From: Martelella mediterranea DSM 17316
GTDB lineage: Bacteria > Pseudomonadota > Alphaproteobacteria > Rhizobiales > Rhizobiaceae
Direction: 5' to 3'
Assembly (NCBI RefSeq): GCF_002043005.1
Contig: NZ_CP020330.1
Span: forward strand, 2,126,001 to 2,190,000
Length of the DNA: 64,000 nt
Part shown: piece by piece, positions 25,840-36,552 of the stretch
How positions within the stretch are numbered: the first letter of the stretch is position 1
How the letters are laid out: each line of letters opens with the position of its first letter
The notes under the pieces: generated by a model
What the model was told of the DNA's origin: nothing
Databases searched by the model: none
What the model saw: the letters and a program-made list of their open reading frames with translations, nothing else
Made by a program: the position numbers and the translations under genes

Positions 25840-27975
25840 ATGACGATACTGCTTGCCGTGATTGTCTGCGGCCTTTTGTCGATCGTGTACGCCCTGTGGG
25901 CGATCCGCTCGGTCATGGTCGCCGATCAGGGAACCCCGCGCATGAAGGAAATCGCGGGCTATATCCGGGAAGGGGCGCAGGCCTATCTGACGCGCCAATA
26001 TACCACGATCGCCATCGTCGGCGTCGTCGTCTTCATTCTGGCCTGGCTGCTGCTTTCGCTGACGGCGGCAATCGGCTTCGTCATCGGCGCGGTGCTTTCC
26101 GGTGCTGCCGGCTTTATCGGCATGCATGTCTCCGTGCGCGCCAATGTGCGCACCGCCCAGGCGGCGTCCTACAGCCTGGCCTCCGGCCTCGATATCGCCT
26201 TCAAGTCGGGCGCGATCACCGGCATGCTGGTGGCCGGTCTCGCGTTGCTCGGCGTCTCCGTTTACTACTATATCCTGACCGCCATCCTGGGCCACGCGCC
26301 GGATGACCGCCATGTCATCGACGCGCTGGTCGCGCTCGGTTTCGGCGCTTCGCTTATTTCGGTGTTCGCGCGTCTCGGCGGCGGCATCTTCACCAAGGGC
26401 GCGGATGTCGGCGGCGATCTGGTCGGCAAGGTCGAGGCCGGTATTCCGGAGGACGATCCCCGCAACCCGGCAACCATCGCCGACAATGTCGGTGACAATG
26501 TCGGCGACTGCGCCGGCATGGCGGCCGACCTGTTCGAGACCTATGCCGTCTCGGTGGTCGCGACCATGGTGCTCGGTGCGATCTTCTTCGGCGGTGCGGC
26601 GGTGCTTGGCGATGTCATGCTGCTGCCGCTCGCGATCTGCGGCGTCTGCATCCTCACCTCCATTGTCGGGACCTTCTTCGTCAAGCTCGGCACCAATGGC
26701 TCGATCATGGGCGCGCTCTATCGCGGCCTGATCGTGACCGGGTTGCTGTCGATCGTCGGCATCGGTCTTGCCATCTGGGCGACCATCGGCTTCGGTTCGA
26801 TCGGGGAAGTCGCGGGCCGCAACATCACCGGCCTGGCGCTGTTCATCTGCGGCATTGTCGGCCTGATCGTCACCGCGCTGATCGTGGTGATCACCGAATA
26901 TTATACCGGCACGGGCAAGCGCCCGGTGGTATCGATTGCCCAGGCATCGGTTTCCGGCCACGGCACCAATGTGATCCAGGGGCTGGCGGTTTCGCTTGAG
27001 TCGACGGCGCTTCCGGCAATCGTGATCTGCGGCGGCATCATCTCCACCTATCAGTTGGCGGGCCTGTTCGGGACCGGCATCGCGGTCACCGCCATGCTCG
27101 GAATCGCGGGCATGATCGTGGCGCTCGATGCCTTCGGCCCGGTCACGGATAACGCCGGCGGTATCGCGGAAATGGCGGGACTGCCGCCGGAAGTGCGTAA
27201 ATCCACCGACGCGCTCGATGCGGTTGGCAACACCACCAAGGCGGTGACCAAGGGCTATGCGATCGGCTCGGCCGGTCTCGGCGCGCTGGTGCTGTTTGCC
27301 GCCTATTCGAACGATCTTGCCTTCTTCGCGGCGCACGGTGATCAGTATCCGTTCTATGCCAATATGGGCGATATCTCGTTCTCGCTCTCCAACCCTTACG
27401 TGGTCGCAGGCCTGATCTTCGGCGGGCTGATCCCCTACCTCTTCGGCGGCATCGCGATGACGGCCGTGGGGCGGGCGGCAAGCGCCGTGGTGGCCGAGGT
27501 GCGCCAGCAGTTCCGCGACAAGCCGGGCATCATGAACGGCACGGAGAAACCGGATTACGGCCGGGCCGTCGACATGCTGACCCGCGCCGCGATCCGCGAG
27601 ATGATCGTGCCCTCGCTGCTGCCGGTGCTGGCGCCGCTGGTGGTGTTCTTCGGCGTCTGGCTGATGTCGGGCTCCAAGGCCTCCGCCTTCGCGGCCCTCG
27701 GCGCCTCGCTGCTCGGCGTCATCGTCAACGGCCTGTTCGTCGCGATCTCGATGACCTCCGGCGGCGGTGCCTGGGACAATGCCAAGAAGAGCTTCGAGGA
27801 CGGTTTCGTCGATGCAGACGGCGTTACCCACGAAAAGGGCTCGGAAGCGCACAAGGCCTCGGTCACCGGCGATACCGTCGGCGATCCCTACAAGGACACC
27901 GCCGGCCCCGCCGTCAACCCGGCCATCAAGATCACCAACATCGTGGCGCTGCTGCTGCTGGCGGTGCTGGCGTAA
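25840..27975 (+). CDS. hppA: K+-independent membrane-bound H+-translocating pyrophosphatase
   Basis: A 711-residue integral membrane pump with about sixteen helices that couples pyrophosphate hydrolysis to proton export. The PPi/Mg site is [19 protein letters not shown], with a second acidic cluster at [18 protein letters not shown] and [16 protein letters not shown] near the end. K467 in [18 protein letters not shown] occupies the position that makes the enzyme independent of potassium (alanine in the K+-dependent type). AAGGA precedes the ATG at 25840; the frame is open further up but without family sequence. Ends in a UUCG-capped terminator. Confidence 0.95.
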   Translation: MTILLAVIVCGLLSIVYALWAIRSVMVADQGTPRMKEIAGYIREGAQAYLTRQYTTIAIVGVVVFILAWLLLSLTAAIGFVIGAVLSGAAGFIGMHVSVRANVRTAQAASYSLASGLDIAFKSGAITGMLVAGLALLGVSVYYYILTAILGHAPDDRHVIDALVALGFGASLISVFARLGGGIFTKGADVGGDLVGKVEAGIPEDDPRNPATIADNVGDNVGDCAGMAADLFETYAVSVVATMVLGAIFFGGAAVLGDVMLLPLAICGVCILTSIVGTFFVKLGTNGSIMGALYRGLIVTGLLSIVGIGLAIWATIGFGSIGEVAGRNITGLALFICGIVGLIVTALIVVITEYYTGTGKRPVVSIAQASVSGHGTNVIQGLAVSLESTALPAIVICGGIISTYQLAGLFGTGIAVTAMLGIAGMIVALDAFGPVTDNAGGIAEMAGLPPEVRKSTDALDAVGNTTKAVTKGYAIGSAGLGALVLFAAYSNDLAFFAAHGDQYPFYANMGDISFSLSNPYVVAGLIFGGLIPYLFGGIAMTAVGRAASAVVAEVRQQFRDKPGIMNGTEKPDYGRAVDMLTRAAIREMIVPSLLPVLAPLVVFFGVWLMSGSKASAFAALGASLLGVIVNGLFVAISMTSGGGAWDNAKKSFEDGFVDADGVTHEKGSEAHKASVTGDTVGDPYKDTAGPAVNPAIKITNIVALLLLAVLA

Positions 27976-27981
27976 GGTTCA

Positions 27982-28010
27982 TTCCCCCGGCTTCGGCCGG
28001 GGGAACTTTT
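27982..28010 (+). terminator. Rho-independent terminator of hppA
   Basis: A perfect 10-bp stem (27982-27991 with 27996-28005) capped by a TTCG tetraloop and followed by CTTTT. Confidence 0.88.
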
Positions 28011-28047
28011 CGGGTTGGTCGAGCCCGCGGAAAAGGAGAGGAATTGC

Positions 28048-28395
28048 ATGAAAAGACTTTTGGTGGCCGCTCTCGGCCTTGGCCTTCTTGCGGGTTGTCA
28101 GTCGACGCAGGAAGCAAATGAATTTGCTGTGGCCCAGACGGCGCTGGCCGGCAGCAAGGCCATGCAGCGGGAAGTTTCAAAAGAGTGCGTCAACGAGATG
28201 AAGGTGCTTGGCGCCGAAGACATTCGTATGATTGCGGTCTTGCTCGACACGACAAAGTCCAAGGCTCTGCCCCTACTATGCTCGCGCATCGTAACCGCCA
28301 TGGCCAATGGTGATCTGACCTATCAGGATTACAAGGCCGCCCAGCGTGGAGGACTTTCGCCGAAGGTCGTTCGGGTGATGCAGGGCACGAACTGA
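28048..28395 (+). CDS. Small lipoprotein
   Basis: A 115-residue protein starting MKRLLVAALGLGLLAGCQST: signal peptide with a lipobox (LAGC), so the cysteine at position 17 is lipidated and aspartate is absent at +2, favouring outer-membrane sorting. AAGGAGAGG precedes the ATG at 28048. The mature part contains three cysteines and a helical C-terminal half. No family recognised. It converges with bamE across a shared terminator. Confidence 0.72.
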   Translation: MKRLLVAALGLGLLAGCQSTQEANEFAVAQTALAGSKAMQREVSKECVNEMKVLGAEDIRMIAVLLDTTKSKALPLLCSRIVTAMANGDLTYQDYKAAQRGGLSPKVVRVMQGTN

Positions 28396-28422
28396 GCGCC
28401 TGCAAAAATCGCCGGTCAAATG

Positions 28423-28450
28423 AAATGGCAGGCCCGAGGGCCTGCCATTT
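28423..28450. terminator. Bidirectional hairpin terminator
   Basis: AAATGGCAGGCCC (28423-28435) and its perfect complement (28438-28450) form a 13-bp arm with A/T ends on both sides, between two convergent genes. Confidence 0.8.
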
Positions 28451-28461
28451 GCTCTTGAGGA

Positions 28462-28995
28462 TTACGGTCCGACCACGCCGGCATTGTTGCCTGCGCCGAA
28501 GAAGTCGCGGGCGGCGCTGCCGCCAGTGCCCTGCAGGATCTGCTGGATGAAGGTGATGTCCTTGCCGCCGGTCGGCGTCGTTTCGGTCGCCATATCGATG
28601 ACGTTGCCGTCCTGCAGCGTGTAGCGGCCGATGCGTTCGACCCGGCCATTGCCGTCGAAATAGACCGCGAGGATTTCCTGGTCGACAAGGCGCGGCTTCT
28701 GGAAGGTGAAGCGCTTTTCCTTCTTCTGAGAAATGTAGAAGAACACCTCATTGTCGAAGGTCGCGGTGGTCGAGGGCTCGCCGAGCGTGAGCACAACCTG
28801 TTCGCGGCTGGAGCCGACCTTGACGAGTTGCAGCATCTCCTCGTCGACGACATAGCCCTGGTAATAGACGTTCTTGCTGCCGATGACATCGCTGGTCGAG
28901 CAGCCTGCTACAAGAAGGGTAACGGCGACAAGGGCACCGGCGGCTGCCGGTCGGGCCGGCCTCAGATCAAATTTCACACCGTGCGTCTTCAACAT
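28462..28995 (-). CDS. bamE: Outer membrane protein assembly factor BamE
   Basis: A 177-residue lipoprotein. A signal peptide with lipobox VAGCST is followed by the SmpA/OmlA fold: QLVKVGSSREQVVLTLGEPSTTATF is the core helix-strand signature of BamE, the BAM-complex subunit that steadies BamA and BamD. The C-terminal ~35 residues are an added Gly/Ala tail. GGGAG lies three bases before the ATG. It is divergent from the CBP3-like gene, the usual order in rhizobia. Confidence 0.9.
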   Translation of the reverse strand: MLKTHGVKFDLRPARPAAAGALVAVTLLVAGCSTSDVIGSKNVYYQGYVVDEEMLQLVKVGSSREQVVLTLGEPSTTATFDNEVFFYISQKKEKRFTFQKPRLVDQEILAVYFDGNGRVERIGRYTLQDGNVIDMATETTPTGGKDITFIQQILQGTGGSAARDFFGAGNNAGVVGP

Positions 28996-29250
28996 ACACT
29001 CCCTGGCAGGTCTCGGTGCCGGTGGGGCGAACCCCCCGGCTGTTTGTTTTCATCATTCGCCAACGTCAGGCAATGCCTGTTGCCGGCGACGATTCCCGGT
29101 TGCGGCCAGCCCCCGCGCAAACTACCATTGTCCATGGTTGGTGCAGGGGACTGCAGCCATCTTCGGTCGGCCCGTCATCGAGCTTCGCGTTTTCCAGGGT
29201 AACTGGATAAACCAGCTTGGGTCCGGATGCAATTGCGTCGGGCGGGTGCG

Positions 29251-29835
29251 ATGCCATGGAATTTTTGTAAAGAGAGTGGGACGACCTTGGGACTATTCAG
29301 CAGAAGACGCGGCAACCGTCAGGTGGTGCAGCGCCAGTATGGCGTAATCACGACCACGGCGCGCCAGCCGTGTTTTTATACCGATTATAACGTGCCGGAC
29401 ACGGTGATGGGGCGTTTCGAGATGCTGTCATCGGTGATGATCCTGTTCCTGTGGCGCACCGCGAAGTCATCCGACAGCGGCAAACAGCTCTCGCAGGAGG
29501 TCGTCGACGCCTTCTTTCTCGACATCGATTACTCCATCCGCGAACTGGGCGTCGGCGACAATTCCGTGCCGAAGCGGATGAAGAAGCTCGCCGGCATGTT
29601 CTACGGCCGGCTGGAGCGTTATGTGCGCTGCCTCCAGGACCGCGATCTCGGCCAGCTCGCGATCGCGCTTTCGCAGAATTTCCACGGGGTCGAGTCCGAA
29701 CCGGTCGACATGGCGGAACTCGCGCGCTGGATGCTGGCCAATGCCGATCATCTCGCGCGCATGGACGAGGTCATGGTCGAAACCGGCATGGTGAGCTTCC
29801 TGGTGCCGGAAAGCACGGAGGTTGCCCGTGGCTGA
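29251..29835 (+). CDS. Ubiquinol-cytochrome c chaperone (CBP3)-family protein
   Basis: About 194 residues. The helical core FYTDYNVPDTVMGRFEML, DAFFLDIDYSIRELGVGD and VPKRMKKLAGMFYGRL matches the bacterial relatives of the mitochondrial cytochrome b chaperone Cbp3/UQCC1. In alphaproteobacteria this gene stands between bamE and a DUF177 gene, as here. The start is uncertain: ATG 29251 has a weak ribosome site, and TTG 29287 (TLGLFSRRRG) would give a more typical N-terminus. The last bases overlap the DUF177 gene. Confidence 0.82.
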   Translation: MPWNFCKESGTTLGLFSRRRGNRQVVQRQYGVITTTARQPCFYTDYNVPDTVMGRFEMLSSVMILFLWRTAKSSDSGKQLSQEVVDAFFLDIDYSIRELGVGDNSVPKRMKKLAGMFYGRLERYVRCLQDRDLGQLAIALSQNFHGVESEPVDMAELARWMLANADHLARMDEVMVETGMVSFLVPESTEVARG

Positions 29836-30406
29836 AGAAAATGCCGACGACAGAAAACTGCCTTTTTCGCGGCCGTTCGCCGTTGCCCGCGCTTCCTCCG
29901 TCGCCTTCGACATGCGCGTCGAGGCCGATGAAGCCGAACGCGCGGCGATCGCGGCGTTTCTCGATGTCCGCTCGGTCGAAAGCCTTTCGGCGGATCTGAG
30001 AATCTCGCCCTGGCGGCGCGATGGCGTCCGGGTCAAGGGCACGGTCAGGGCCGACATCACCCAGAACTGCGTGGTCACGCTCGAGCCACTGGAGGCGACG
30101 ATCGAGGAGGAGGTGGATGCCACTTTCCTTCCGGAGAATTCCCGCCAGTTCCACCGCAAGTTCAACGAGGAAGGCGAGTTGATCGTCGATCCCAACGGGC
30201 CGGACGAGCCGGAGCCGTTTGCCGGAAGCGAGGTCGATATCGCCGCCTTGGTGATCGAGACGATCGGCCTTGCGATCGACCCCTATCCGCGCAAGCCTGA
30301 CGCGGCCTTGCCCGATGACCTCGCGGAAGACGACGATCCCGAAGAGGAGGACGCCGCGCCTTCGCCCTTCGCTGCTCTGAAGAACTGGAAAAAACCGTCG
30401 GAATAA
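29828..30406 (+). CDS. DUF177 (YceD-like) domain protein
   Basis: A 192-residue protein of the YceD/DUF177 family, normally found just before rpmF or plsX. The middle contains NCVVTLEPLEATIEEEVDATFLP with the single conserved cysteine, and the C-terminal half is strongly acidic (AEDDDPEEEDAA). Plants and bacteria need relatives for 23S rRNA accumulation. GTG 29828 with GGAGG six bases upstream is the best start and overlaps the previous stop by eight bases. Confidence 0.85.
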   Translation: MAEENADDRKLPFSRPFAVARASSVAFDMRVEADEAERAAIAAFLDVRSVESLSADLRISPWRRDGVRVKGTVRADITQNCVVTLEPLEATIEEEVDATFLPENSRQFHRKFNEEGELIVDPNGPDEPEPFAGSEVDIAALVIETIGLAIDPYPRKPDAALPDDLAEDDDPEEEDAAPSPFAALKNWKKPSE

Positions 30407-30541
30407 GGGGTTGGCCTGCTGTCAACAGCGGTGCTGCCGGTGGAAACTGGGGTTTTTCAACCGGAGTAGTTGTCTCGGGAAGCAAAAAGGGTATTTTGGC
30501 CCGGCTCCGCCGATGCACGTGTAAACAGGGACCTGGAACGT

Positions 30542-31588
30542 TTGATTAGAATTTCCATTGATGTCATGGGGGGGGATGTCGGGCCGGAAGTCGCGATTGG
30601 AGGCGCTGCCCAGTCGCTGATGCGGCATCCCGATATCAGCTTTCTCCTCTACGGCAGGAAGGACGCGATCGAACCGATTCTCGCAGGCTATCCGAAGCTT
30701 GCCGAGCGATCACAGGTCATCGATTGCGAAGTCACCGTAGAGATGGATGAGAAGCCGAGCCAGGCGCTCAGGCGCGGCCGTAATGTTTCCAGCATGTGGC
30801 GCGCGATCGACGCGGTCAAGGAAGGCCAGTCCGATGCCGCCGTCTCCGCCGGCAATACCGGCGCGCTTATGGCGATGGCGATGTTCTGTCTCAAGACCAT
30901 GCCGGCAATCGACCGCCCGGCGATCGCCGGCATCTGGCCGACGCTCAGGGGCGAGAGCATCGTGCTCGATATCGGCGCCACGATCGGCGCCGACGCCAAG
31001 CAATTGCTCGATTTCGCGCTGATGGGCGGGGCAATGGCCCGCGCGCTGTTCGAGATCAAGAAGCCGACCGTCGGCCTCGTCAATGTTGGCGTCGAGGAGG
31101 TCAAGGGCGTCGAACAGGTCAAGGAAGCCGGCAAGCTCTTGCGCGAGGCCGATATCGACAATCTCGAATATGCCGGTTTCGTCGAGGGCGACGATCTCGG
31201 TCGCGGAACCGTCGACGTGTTCGTGGTCGAGGGTTTTACCGGCAATATCGCGCTGAAGACCGCCGAGGGCACGGCCCGCCAGATCGCGGAATATCTGCGC
31301 TCCGCGATGTCGCGAACCTGGATGACGCGGCTCGGCTATGTGCTCGCCCGCGGCGCGTTCCAGATGCTGCGCGACAAGCTGGACCCGCGCAAGGTCAATG
31401 GCGGCGTGTTTCTGGGGCTCAACGGCATCGTCATCAAGAGCCATGGCGGCACGGATGCGGAAGGCTACGCCTCGGCGATCGATGTCGCCTATGACATGGT
31501 CCATAACGGTCTGCAGGCCAAGATCCAGCATGATCTGAACGAGTACCACGCCCGTAATGAATCACCGATGGGGCCGGAAGCGGCCTGA
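30542..31588 (+). CDS. plsX: Phosphate acyltransferase PlsX
   Basis: A 348-residue peripheral membrane enzyme that converts acyl-ACP to acyl-phosphate, the donor for PlsY. The protein begins (M)[18 protein letters not shown], so the TTG at 30542 is the start; the longer frame from 30470 adds unrelated residues. Other marks are [12 protein letters not shown] and [16 protein letters not shown]. Followed by fabH after 53 bases; plsX-fabH-ihfA-merR is a conserved order. Confidence 0.93.
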   Translation: MIRISIDVMGGDVGPEVAIGGAAQSLMRHPDISFLLYGRKDAIEPILAGYPKLAERSQVIDCEVTVEMDEKPSQALRRGRNVSSMWRAIDAVKEGQSDAAVSAGNTGALMAMAMFCLKTMPAIDRPAIAGIWPTLRGESIVLDIGATIGADAKQLLDFALMGGAMARALFEIKKPTVGLVNVGVEEVKGVEQVKEAGKLLREADIDNLEYAGFVEGDDLGRGTVDVFVVEGFTGNIALKTAEGTARQIAEYLRSAMSRTWMTRLGYVLARGAFQMLRDKLDPRKVNGGVFLGLNGIVIKSHGGTDAEGYASAIDVAYDMVHNGLQAKIQHDLNEYHARNESPMGPEAA

Positions 31589-31641
31589 GGCCGGCGACGC
31601 CGGATAAACGCAGCCCGCGGCTGCCAATAAGGAAAAGAAAC

Positions 31642-32610
31642 ATGACCCGTTCAGTCGTTTGCGGTTTCGGTTCGGCCCTGCCCAGACGCGTCGTGACCAA
31701 CGAGGAGCTCCAGAAGCTTGTCGATACCTCCGATAGCTGGATCCAGCAGCGCACCGGGATAAAGCAGCGCTATATTGCCGGCGAGGGCGAGACCACGGCT
31801 TCGCTTGGCGAGGCCGCCGCGCGCGCAGCCCTTGCCAATGCCGGTCTGAGCCCCGATGACATCGACCTCATCGTGGTCGCGACCTCCACACCCGACAACA
31901 CCTTCCCGGCCACCGCCGTCAATATTCAGCATCGCCTGGGGATGAACCACGGCTTCGCCTTCGACATGCAGGCGGTCTGCTCGGGTTTCGTCTACGCGGT
32001 GACGACGGCGGACAATTTCATCCGCGCGGGGCGGGCGAAGCGGGTTCTGGTGATCGGCGCCGAGACATTCTCGCGCCTGCTCGACTGGACCGACCGCACC
32101 ACCTGCGTGCTGTTCGGCGATGGCGCCGGCGCGATCATCCTTGAGGCCGCGGACGACGCGGCGGCCGGCGATCGCGGCATCATTGCCGCCAGCCTGCGGT
32201 CCGATGGCGCGCATTGCGAAAAGCTCTATGTCGATGGCGGCGTATCGACGACGGGCGATATCGGCCATTTGCGCATGCAGGGCCGCGAGGTCTTCAAGCA
32301 CGCGGTCGGCATGATCACCGACGTGATCGTGGCCGCGTTCGACGAAGCCGGCATCACCGCTGACGAACTCGACTGGCTGGTGCCGCATCAGGCCAATCGC
32401 CGCATCATCGAGGGCTCGGCCAAGAAGCTCGGCATCCCGATGGAGAAGGTCGTGGTCACGGTTGACCAGCACGCCAATACCTCCGCCGCCTCGATCCCGC
32501 TGGCCCTAGCGGCAGCCGCTGGCGATGGCCGGATCAAGCGCGGCGACACGGTGATGCTGGAGGCCATGGGCGGTGGGTTCACCTGGGGCGCGGTGCTTTT
32601 GCGCTGGTAG
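31642..32610 (+). CDS. fabH: Beta-ketoacyl-ACP synthase III
   Basis: A 322-residue enzyme that starts fatty acid synthesis by condensing acetyl-CoA with malonyl-ACP. The catalytic triad is complete: C113 in [11 protein letters not shown]249 in VPHQANRR and N279 in [19 protein letters not shown] precedes the ATG. Cotranscribed with plsX. Confidence 0.95.
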   Translation: MTRSVVCGFGSALPRRVVTNEELQKLVDTSDSWIQQRTGIKQRYIAGEGETTASLGEAAARAALANAGLSPDDIDLIVVATSTPDNTFPATAVNIQHRLGMNHGFAFDMQAVCSGFVYAVTTADNFIRAGRAKRVLVIGAETFSRLLDWTDRTTCVLFGDGAGAIILEAADDAAAGDRGIIAASLRSDGAHCEKLYVDGGVSTTGDIGHLRMQGREVFKHAVGMITDVIVAAFDEAGITADELDWLVPHQANRRIIEGSAKKLGIPMEKVVVTVDQHANTSAASIPLALAAAAGDGRIKRGDTVMLEAMGGGFTWGAVLLRW

Positions 32611-32712
32611 CGGCGCTCATCGCGGATTCCGTCCCATCAGGCGCTTGACCGCCATGCCGGTCGGCAATAGTGTCTATGCGACGGGGAAATAGACAAAAAT
32701 CGGGATGCGGTA

Positions 32713-33057
32713 ATGCCTGGCAAAACTGTGACGCGCGCGGATCTGGCCGAATCGGTTTTCCGCAAGGTGGGACTTTCGCGAACGGAATCCGCCGAACTGG
32801 TGGAAACCGTGATCGATGAAATCTGCGACGCCATCGTGCGCGGCGAAACGGTCAAGCTCTCCTCTTTCGCGACCTTCCAGGTGCGCGACAAGAACGAGCG
32901 AATCGGCCGCAATCCCAAGACCGGCGAGGAAGTGCCGATCTCGCCCCGCCGCGTGATGACCTTCAAGGCGTCCAACGTGCTGAAGCAGAAGATCCTGAAG
33001 TCGCACCTGACGCGCCGCAACAAGGCCGAGAAGGCCGCCGCCAAGTCGGCGGGCTGA
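32713..33057 (+). CDS. ihfA: Integration host factor subunit alpha
   Basis: A 114-residue DNA-bending protein. The HU/IHF fold is clear: [20 protein letters not shown] at the start, [25 protein letters not shown] with the DNA-intercalating beta arm and the proline-containing tip, and [12 protein letters not shown]. The lysine/alanine-rich tail is ~12 residues longer than in E. coli. Position behind fabH is conserved. Confidence 0.93.
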   Translation: MPGKTVTRADLAESVFRKVGLSRTESAELVETVIDEICDAIVRGETVKLSSFATFQVRDKNERIGRNPKTGEEVPISPRRVMTFKASNVLKQKILKSHLTRRNKAEKAAAKSAG

Positions 33058-33152
33058 ATCTCAAACCCAAAATTCCAGTTCCGTCTTGTCATCGCGGTTC
33101 ATTCGCGGTGAAATGATTGCGATTCGATTGTAGCGGGGAGCGTTTGACTGGC

Positions 33153-33674
33153 ATGGACAAAAGTCCCGAGGCGTTTCGCACCATTTCCGAGGTTGCCGAA
33201 GAACTGGAACTGCCGCAGCACGTGCTCCGGTTCTGGGAAACGCGCTTTACTCAGGTCAAGCCGATGAAACGCGGCGGCGGGCGGCGCTATTACCGGCCCG
33301 AGGATATCGAGCTGCTGAAGGGCATCCGCCACCTGCTCTACGATCACGGCTACACCATCAAGGGCGTGCAGAAGCTTTTGAAAAGCAATGGCAATCGCTT
33401 TGTGACCGCCGTCGGCAGCGGCGATGCCGAGCTGATCGAGGCGCTGGCGCCGCAACCCGAGGCCCGTAAGGAGGATCAGCATTCGATCTTCGACGATGAC
33501 CAGGTCGTCGGCCGGCCCAAAAAGGCAAGCGGAAAGAGCTTTTTCCGGCGCGCCAAGGAAGGCGAGGGCGATGTCGATCCCGCGTTCGGCCTTGCGCGTT
33601 CCGACGACGCGATGTTGAAGGAGGTGCTCTCCGACCTTCTGGAATGCAAGCGTCTTCTCGATCAGGTGCGATAG
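33153..33674 (+). CDS. MerR family transcriptional regulator
   Basis: A 173-residue regulator. The N-terminal MerR domain ([25 protein letters not shown], then [19 protein letters not shown]) is complete; the C-terminal part has no effector domain or metal-binding cysteines and ends in a short helix ([17 protein letters not shown]). It belongs to the small MerR group always found behind ihfA in rhizobia; its target is not known. ATG 33153 gives the conserved N-terminus. Confidence 0.9.
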   Translation: MDKSPEAFRTISEVAEELELPQHVLRFWETRFTQVKPMKRGGGRRYYRPEDIELLKGIRHLLYDHGYTIKGVQKLLKSNGNRFVTAVGSGDAELIEALAPQPEARKEDQHSIFDDDQVVGRPKKASGKSFFRRAKEGEGDVDPAFGLARSDDAMLKEVLSDLLECKRLLDQVR

Positions 33675-33836
33675 CTACCGCCAAAAACATGCCGGTTTGA
33701 TCGACGTCATCCAATTATCGCGCTTTTCGTGTAGCGATCCCTTGGTACACGCATATTGCCAAACCGCCCGCGTTCTGTTTCCACTTATGGTGGCGAGACC
33801 GTGCGGTCTCGCAAGCGCCTTTGCTGGAGTTGGACG

Positions 33837-36380
33837 ATGGCTGATGAAGCGGCAGGAACGGACCTCGAAAACGCGCCGGTCGACGCGGTTGTGGATGAGC
33901 TGAAAACTGATATCGCGTCCGGCCTTTCCGAGGACGAGGCCTCCAGGCGACTTGCGACCTATGGCCCGAACGCGCTGCCGGAGAAAAAGACCAGTCTGGC
34001 GCGGCAGATCCTGCGGCACTTCGTCGGGCCGATCGCCTTCATGATCGAGGCGGCGGCGCTGGTCTCGCTTCTGCTCGGCGATATGGGCGATTTCGTCATC
34101 ATTTTCGGCCTGCTGCTCTTCAATGCCGGCCTCGAATTCTATCAGGACAGCAAGGCCACCAATGCGCTTGCGGCGCTGAAGAACTCGCTCGCCCCGCAGG
34201 CAAGCGCGTTGCGCGGCGGCGTTGTCAAGACGGTGGATGCCGCGACGCTTGTGCCGGGCGATATCGTCAACATTCGCCTCGGCGGCATCGTGCCGGCCGA
34301 TATCAGGCTGATCTCCGGCGACTATGCCTCGATCGATCAGGCCGCGCTCACCGGCGAATCGCTGCCCGTCACCAAGAAGGTTGGCGATCTCGCCTATTCC
34401 GGCAGCGTTGTGAAGCAGGGCGAGATGGCCGGCGTCGTGATCGGCACGGGCGGCAACACGTTTTTCGGCCGCACGGCCAGGCTGGTGGCGGGCGCGGGCG
34501 CGGTCAGCCAGGCGCAGAAGGCGATGTTCCACATCGGCAATTTCCTGATCGTGCTCGCCGTGGTTCTGGCGCTGATCATGGTCGCCGTTCAGGTCTATGT
34601 CGACATCGTGAAGGCCGACAATTGGGGCCTTGCGGATGCGCTGGCGATCCTGCAATTCGTGCTGGTGCTGCTGGTTGCCTCGATCCCGGTGGCCATGCCC
34701 GCCGTGTTTTCGATCACCATGGCGCTCGGCGCGTTGGCGCTGTCGAAGGAAAAGGCGATCGTCTCGCGGCTTTCCTCGATCGATGAAATGGCTGGCGCCG
34801 ACATCCTCTGCTCCGACAAGACCGGCACGCTGACCAAGAATATCCTGACGCTCGGCGAGCCGATCCCGCTTGATGGCGTCGATTCCGCCGAGATCGTGTT
34901 CTGCGGCGCGCTCGCCGCACGCGCCGAGGACAGCGACGCGATCGACGGCGCGGTGATTGCGGCGCTGCCGGACAAGATGGTGCTTGGAAAGTACCGGCTG
35001 TCGCGGTTCACGCCGTTCGACCCGGTCTCGAAACGCACGGAGGCGTCTGTCGCCGGGCCGGATGGCAAGACGTTCCTGGTCTCCAAGGGCGCGCCGCATG
35101 CGATCGTGGCGCTTTGCGGCGGGGAAAATGCCGCGGCGGTCGATGCCCATGTGGCGGAACTCGGCGAAAAGGGCTACCGCGCGCTCGCCGTGGCGCGCTC
35201 GGATGATGACGGGGCGCATTGGCAACTCCTCGGCATCCTGCCGATGTACGATCCGCCGCGCGATGATTCCAGGCAGACCATCGACAATGTCCGCGCCAAG
35301 GGCGTGACGGTGAAGATGATTACCGGCGACGACACCGCGATTGCGCGCGAGACCGCCCGCCAGCTTGGCCTCGGCGCAAATATCCTTGCCGCGGCGGATG
35401 TGTTTCCCAAGGACATGGACCCCGACAATGTGCCGGGTCCGATCGCCAACCGCATCCTGACGGCGGATGGTTTCGCGCGCGTCTTTCCCGAGCATAAATA
35501 CGCCATCGTCAAGACATTCCAGAAGAATGGTCATCTGGTGGCGATGACTGGTGACGGGGTCAATGACGCGCCGGCGCTGAAACAGGCCGATTGCGGGATC
35601 GCGGTCTCGGGCGCGACCGATGCCGCGCGCTCCGCCGCGGCGCTGATCCTCACCGCTCCGGGGCTTTCGGTGATCGAAAACGCCATCGACGAGGCCCGGC
35701 GGATTTTCGGACGGATCACCAGCTACACCGTCTATCGCGTGGCGCTGACCATGACGATCATGTTCCTGGTGGTGCTGTCGACGATCTTCCTCGGTTTCCA
35801 GCCGCTGACGCCGATCATGATCGTGCTGATGTCGCTGCTCGACGATATCCCGATCATGACGGTGGCCTATGACAATACCACCGTGTCGGATCAGCCGATC
35901 CGCTGGCGGATGCCGCATCTGCTGACGGTCTCGGCCGTGCTTGGCTTCGCCTCGATCGTCCAGTCCTTCGGGCTTTTGCTGATGGGCATGGAGGTGATGT
36001 CGGAGCCGGCGCGATGGCCGGGGCTTGGCATTACCGACACTGCGCATCTGCAATCGATGATGTTCCTGCAGCTTGTGGCCGGCGGTCATCTGCTGCTTCT
36101 GGTCGCGCGCAAGGAAAACTGGTTCACGAAGAGACCCTATCCTGCGCCGCCTCTGATGATCGCCATGGTCGCCACGCAGCTGGTGGCTGTGCTGATGTGC
36201 GGTTTCGGCATTCTGGTGCCGCAAATCCCGTGGCTGCTGATCGGCCTCGTCTGGATCTACCTGATCGTCTGGCTGTTCGTGCTCGGGCTGGTGCGGATCG
36301 GCATTGACCAGGTGCTGGAAAACCGCAGCGCGCGGCGGGCGATGTCGATCGATGTGATGAACGAGCGCCTGTTCCGCTAG
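33837..36380 (+). CDS. Plasma-membrane-type proton-pumping P-type ATPase (P3A)
   Basis: An 847-residue P-type ATPase of the H+-ATPase group known from fungi, plants and some prokaryotes. Domains in order: actuator with ALTGESLPV, phosphorylation loop with D327 in LCSDKTGTLTKN, nucleotide domain with SKGAPHAI, and hinge TGDGVNDAPALKQADCGIAV. Ten transmembrane helices are predicted. No fungal-type regulatory tail is present. GGAG lies eight bases before ATG 33837. Its TAG stop is the first base triplet of a 103-bp repeat. Proton export rather than Ca2+ or Mg2+ is inferred from overall similarity. Confidence 0.87.
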   Translation: MADEAAGTDLENAPVDAVVDELKTDIASGLSEDEASRRLATYGPNALPEKKTSLARQILRHFVGPIAFMIEAAALVSLLLGDMGDFVIIFGLLLFNAGLEFYQDSKATNALAALKNSLAPQASALRGGVVKTVDAATLVPGDIVNIRLGGIVPADIRLISGDYASIDQAALTGESLPVTKKVGDLAYSGSVVKQGEMAGVVIGTGGNTFFGRTARLVAGAGAVSQAQKAMFHIGNFLIVLAVVLALIMVAVQVYVDIVKADNWGLADALAILQFVLVLLVASIPVAMPAVFSITMALGALALSKEKAIVSRLSSIDEMAGADILCSDKTGTLTKNILTLGEPIPLDGVDSAEIVFCGALAARAEDSDAIDGAVIAALPDKMVLGKYRLSRFTPFDPVSKRTEASVAGPDGKTFLVSKGAPHAIVALCGGENAAAVDAHVAELGEKGYRALAVARSDDDGAHWQLLGILPMYDPPRDDSRQTIDNVRAKGVTVKMITGDDTAIARETARQLGLGANILAAADVFPKDMDPDNVPGPIANRILTADGFARVFPEHKYAIVKTFQKNGHLVAMTGDGVNDAPALKQADCGIAVSGATDAARSAAALILTAPGLSVIENAIDEARRIFGRITSYTVYRVALTMTIMFLVVLSTIFLGFQPLTPIMIVLMSLLDDIPIMTVAYDNTTVSDQPIRWRMPHLLTVSAVLGFASIVQSFGLLLMGMEVMSEPARWPGLGITDTAHLQSMMFLQLVAGGHLLLLVARKENWFTKRPYPAPPLMIAMVATQLVAVLMCGFGILVPQIPWLLIGLVWIYLIVWLFVLGLVRIGIDQVLENRSARRAMSIDVMNERLFR

Positions 36381-36480
36381 AGCCTTTCCGCATTTCACGG
36401 AAACGCGGGAAGGCTCTATCTCTTTGTTTTTACGCAATTCCGGACGGTGAACCGGTGTCCACTTCACCTGGAATTGCTCT
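36378..36480 (-). repeat. 103-bp intergenic repeat, copy 1
   Basis: Matches, in opposite orientation, the element at 41111-41213 over its whole length with a handful of differences. It folds into a long hairpin (36379-36396 with 36400-36417) and a nested second one built on GCAATTCC and GGAATTGC. Its left edge supplies the TAG stop of the ATPase gene. This is a repeat type common between genes in rhizobial chromosomes. Confidence 0.88.
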
Positions 36481-36552
36481 AACAAGAATTTGCTGCCGTT
36501 TTTGTTGCTCGTGCGTTAGATTTCATGACAGCGCAGAGCATGGGAGTATGTC

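Noticed and set aside
25720..27852. Very long open frame on the minus strand opposite hppA (about 710 codons)
   Set aside because: It is the antisense of a clearly conserved gene; composition is dominated by R, D, G and H with no domain, as expected in high-GC DNA.
33675..36485. Open frame of over 900 codons opposite the H+-ATPase gene
   Set aside because: Antisense shadow. Its first residues come from the 103-bp repeat, and no family sequence is seen.
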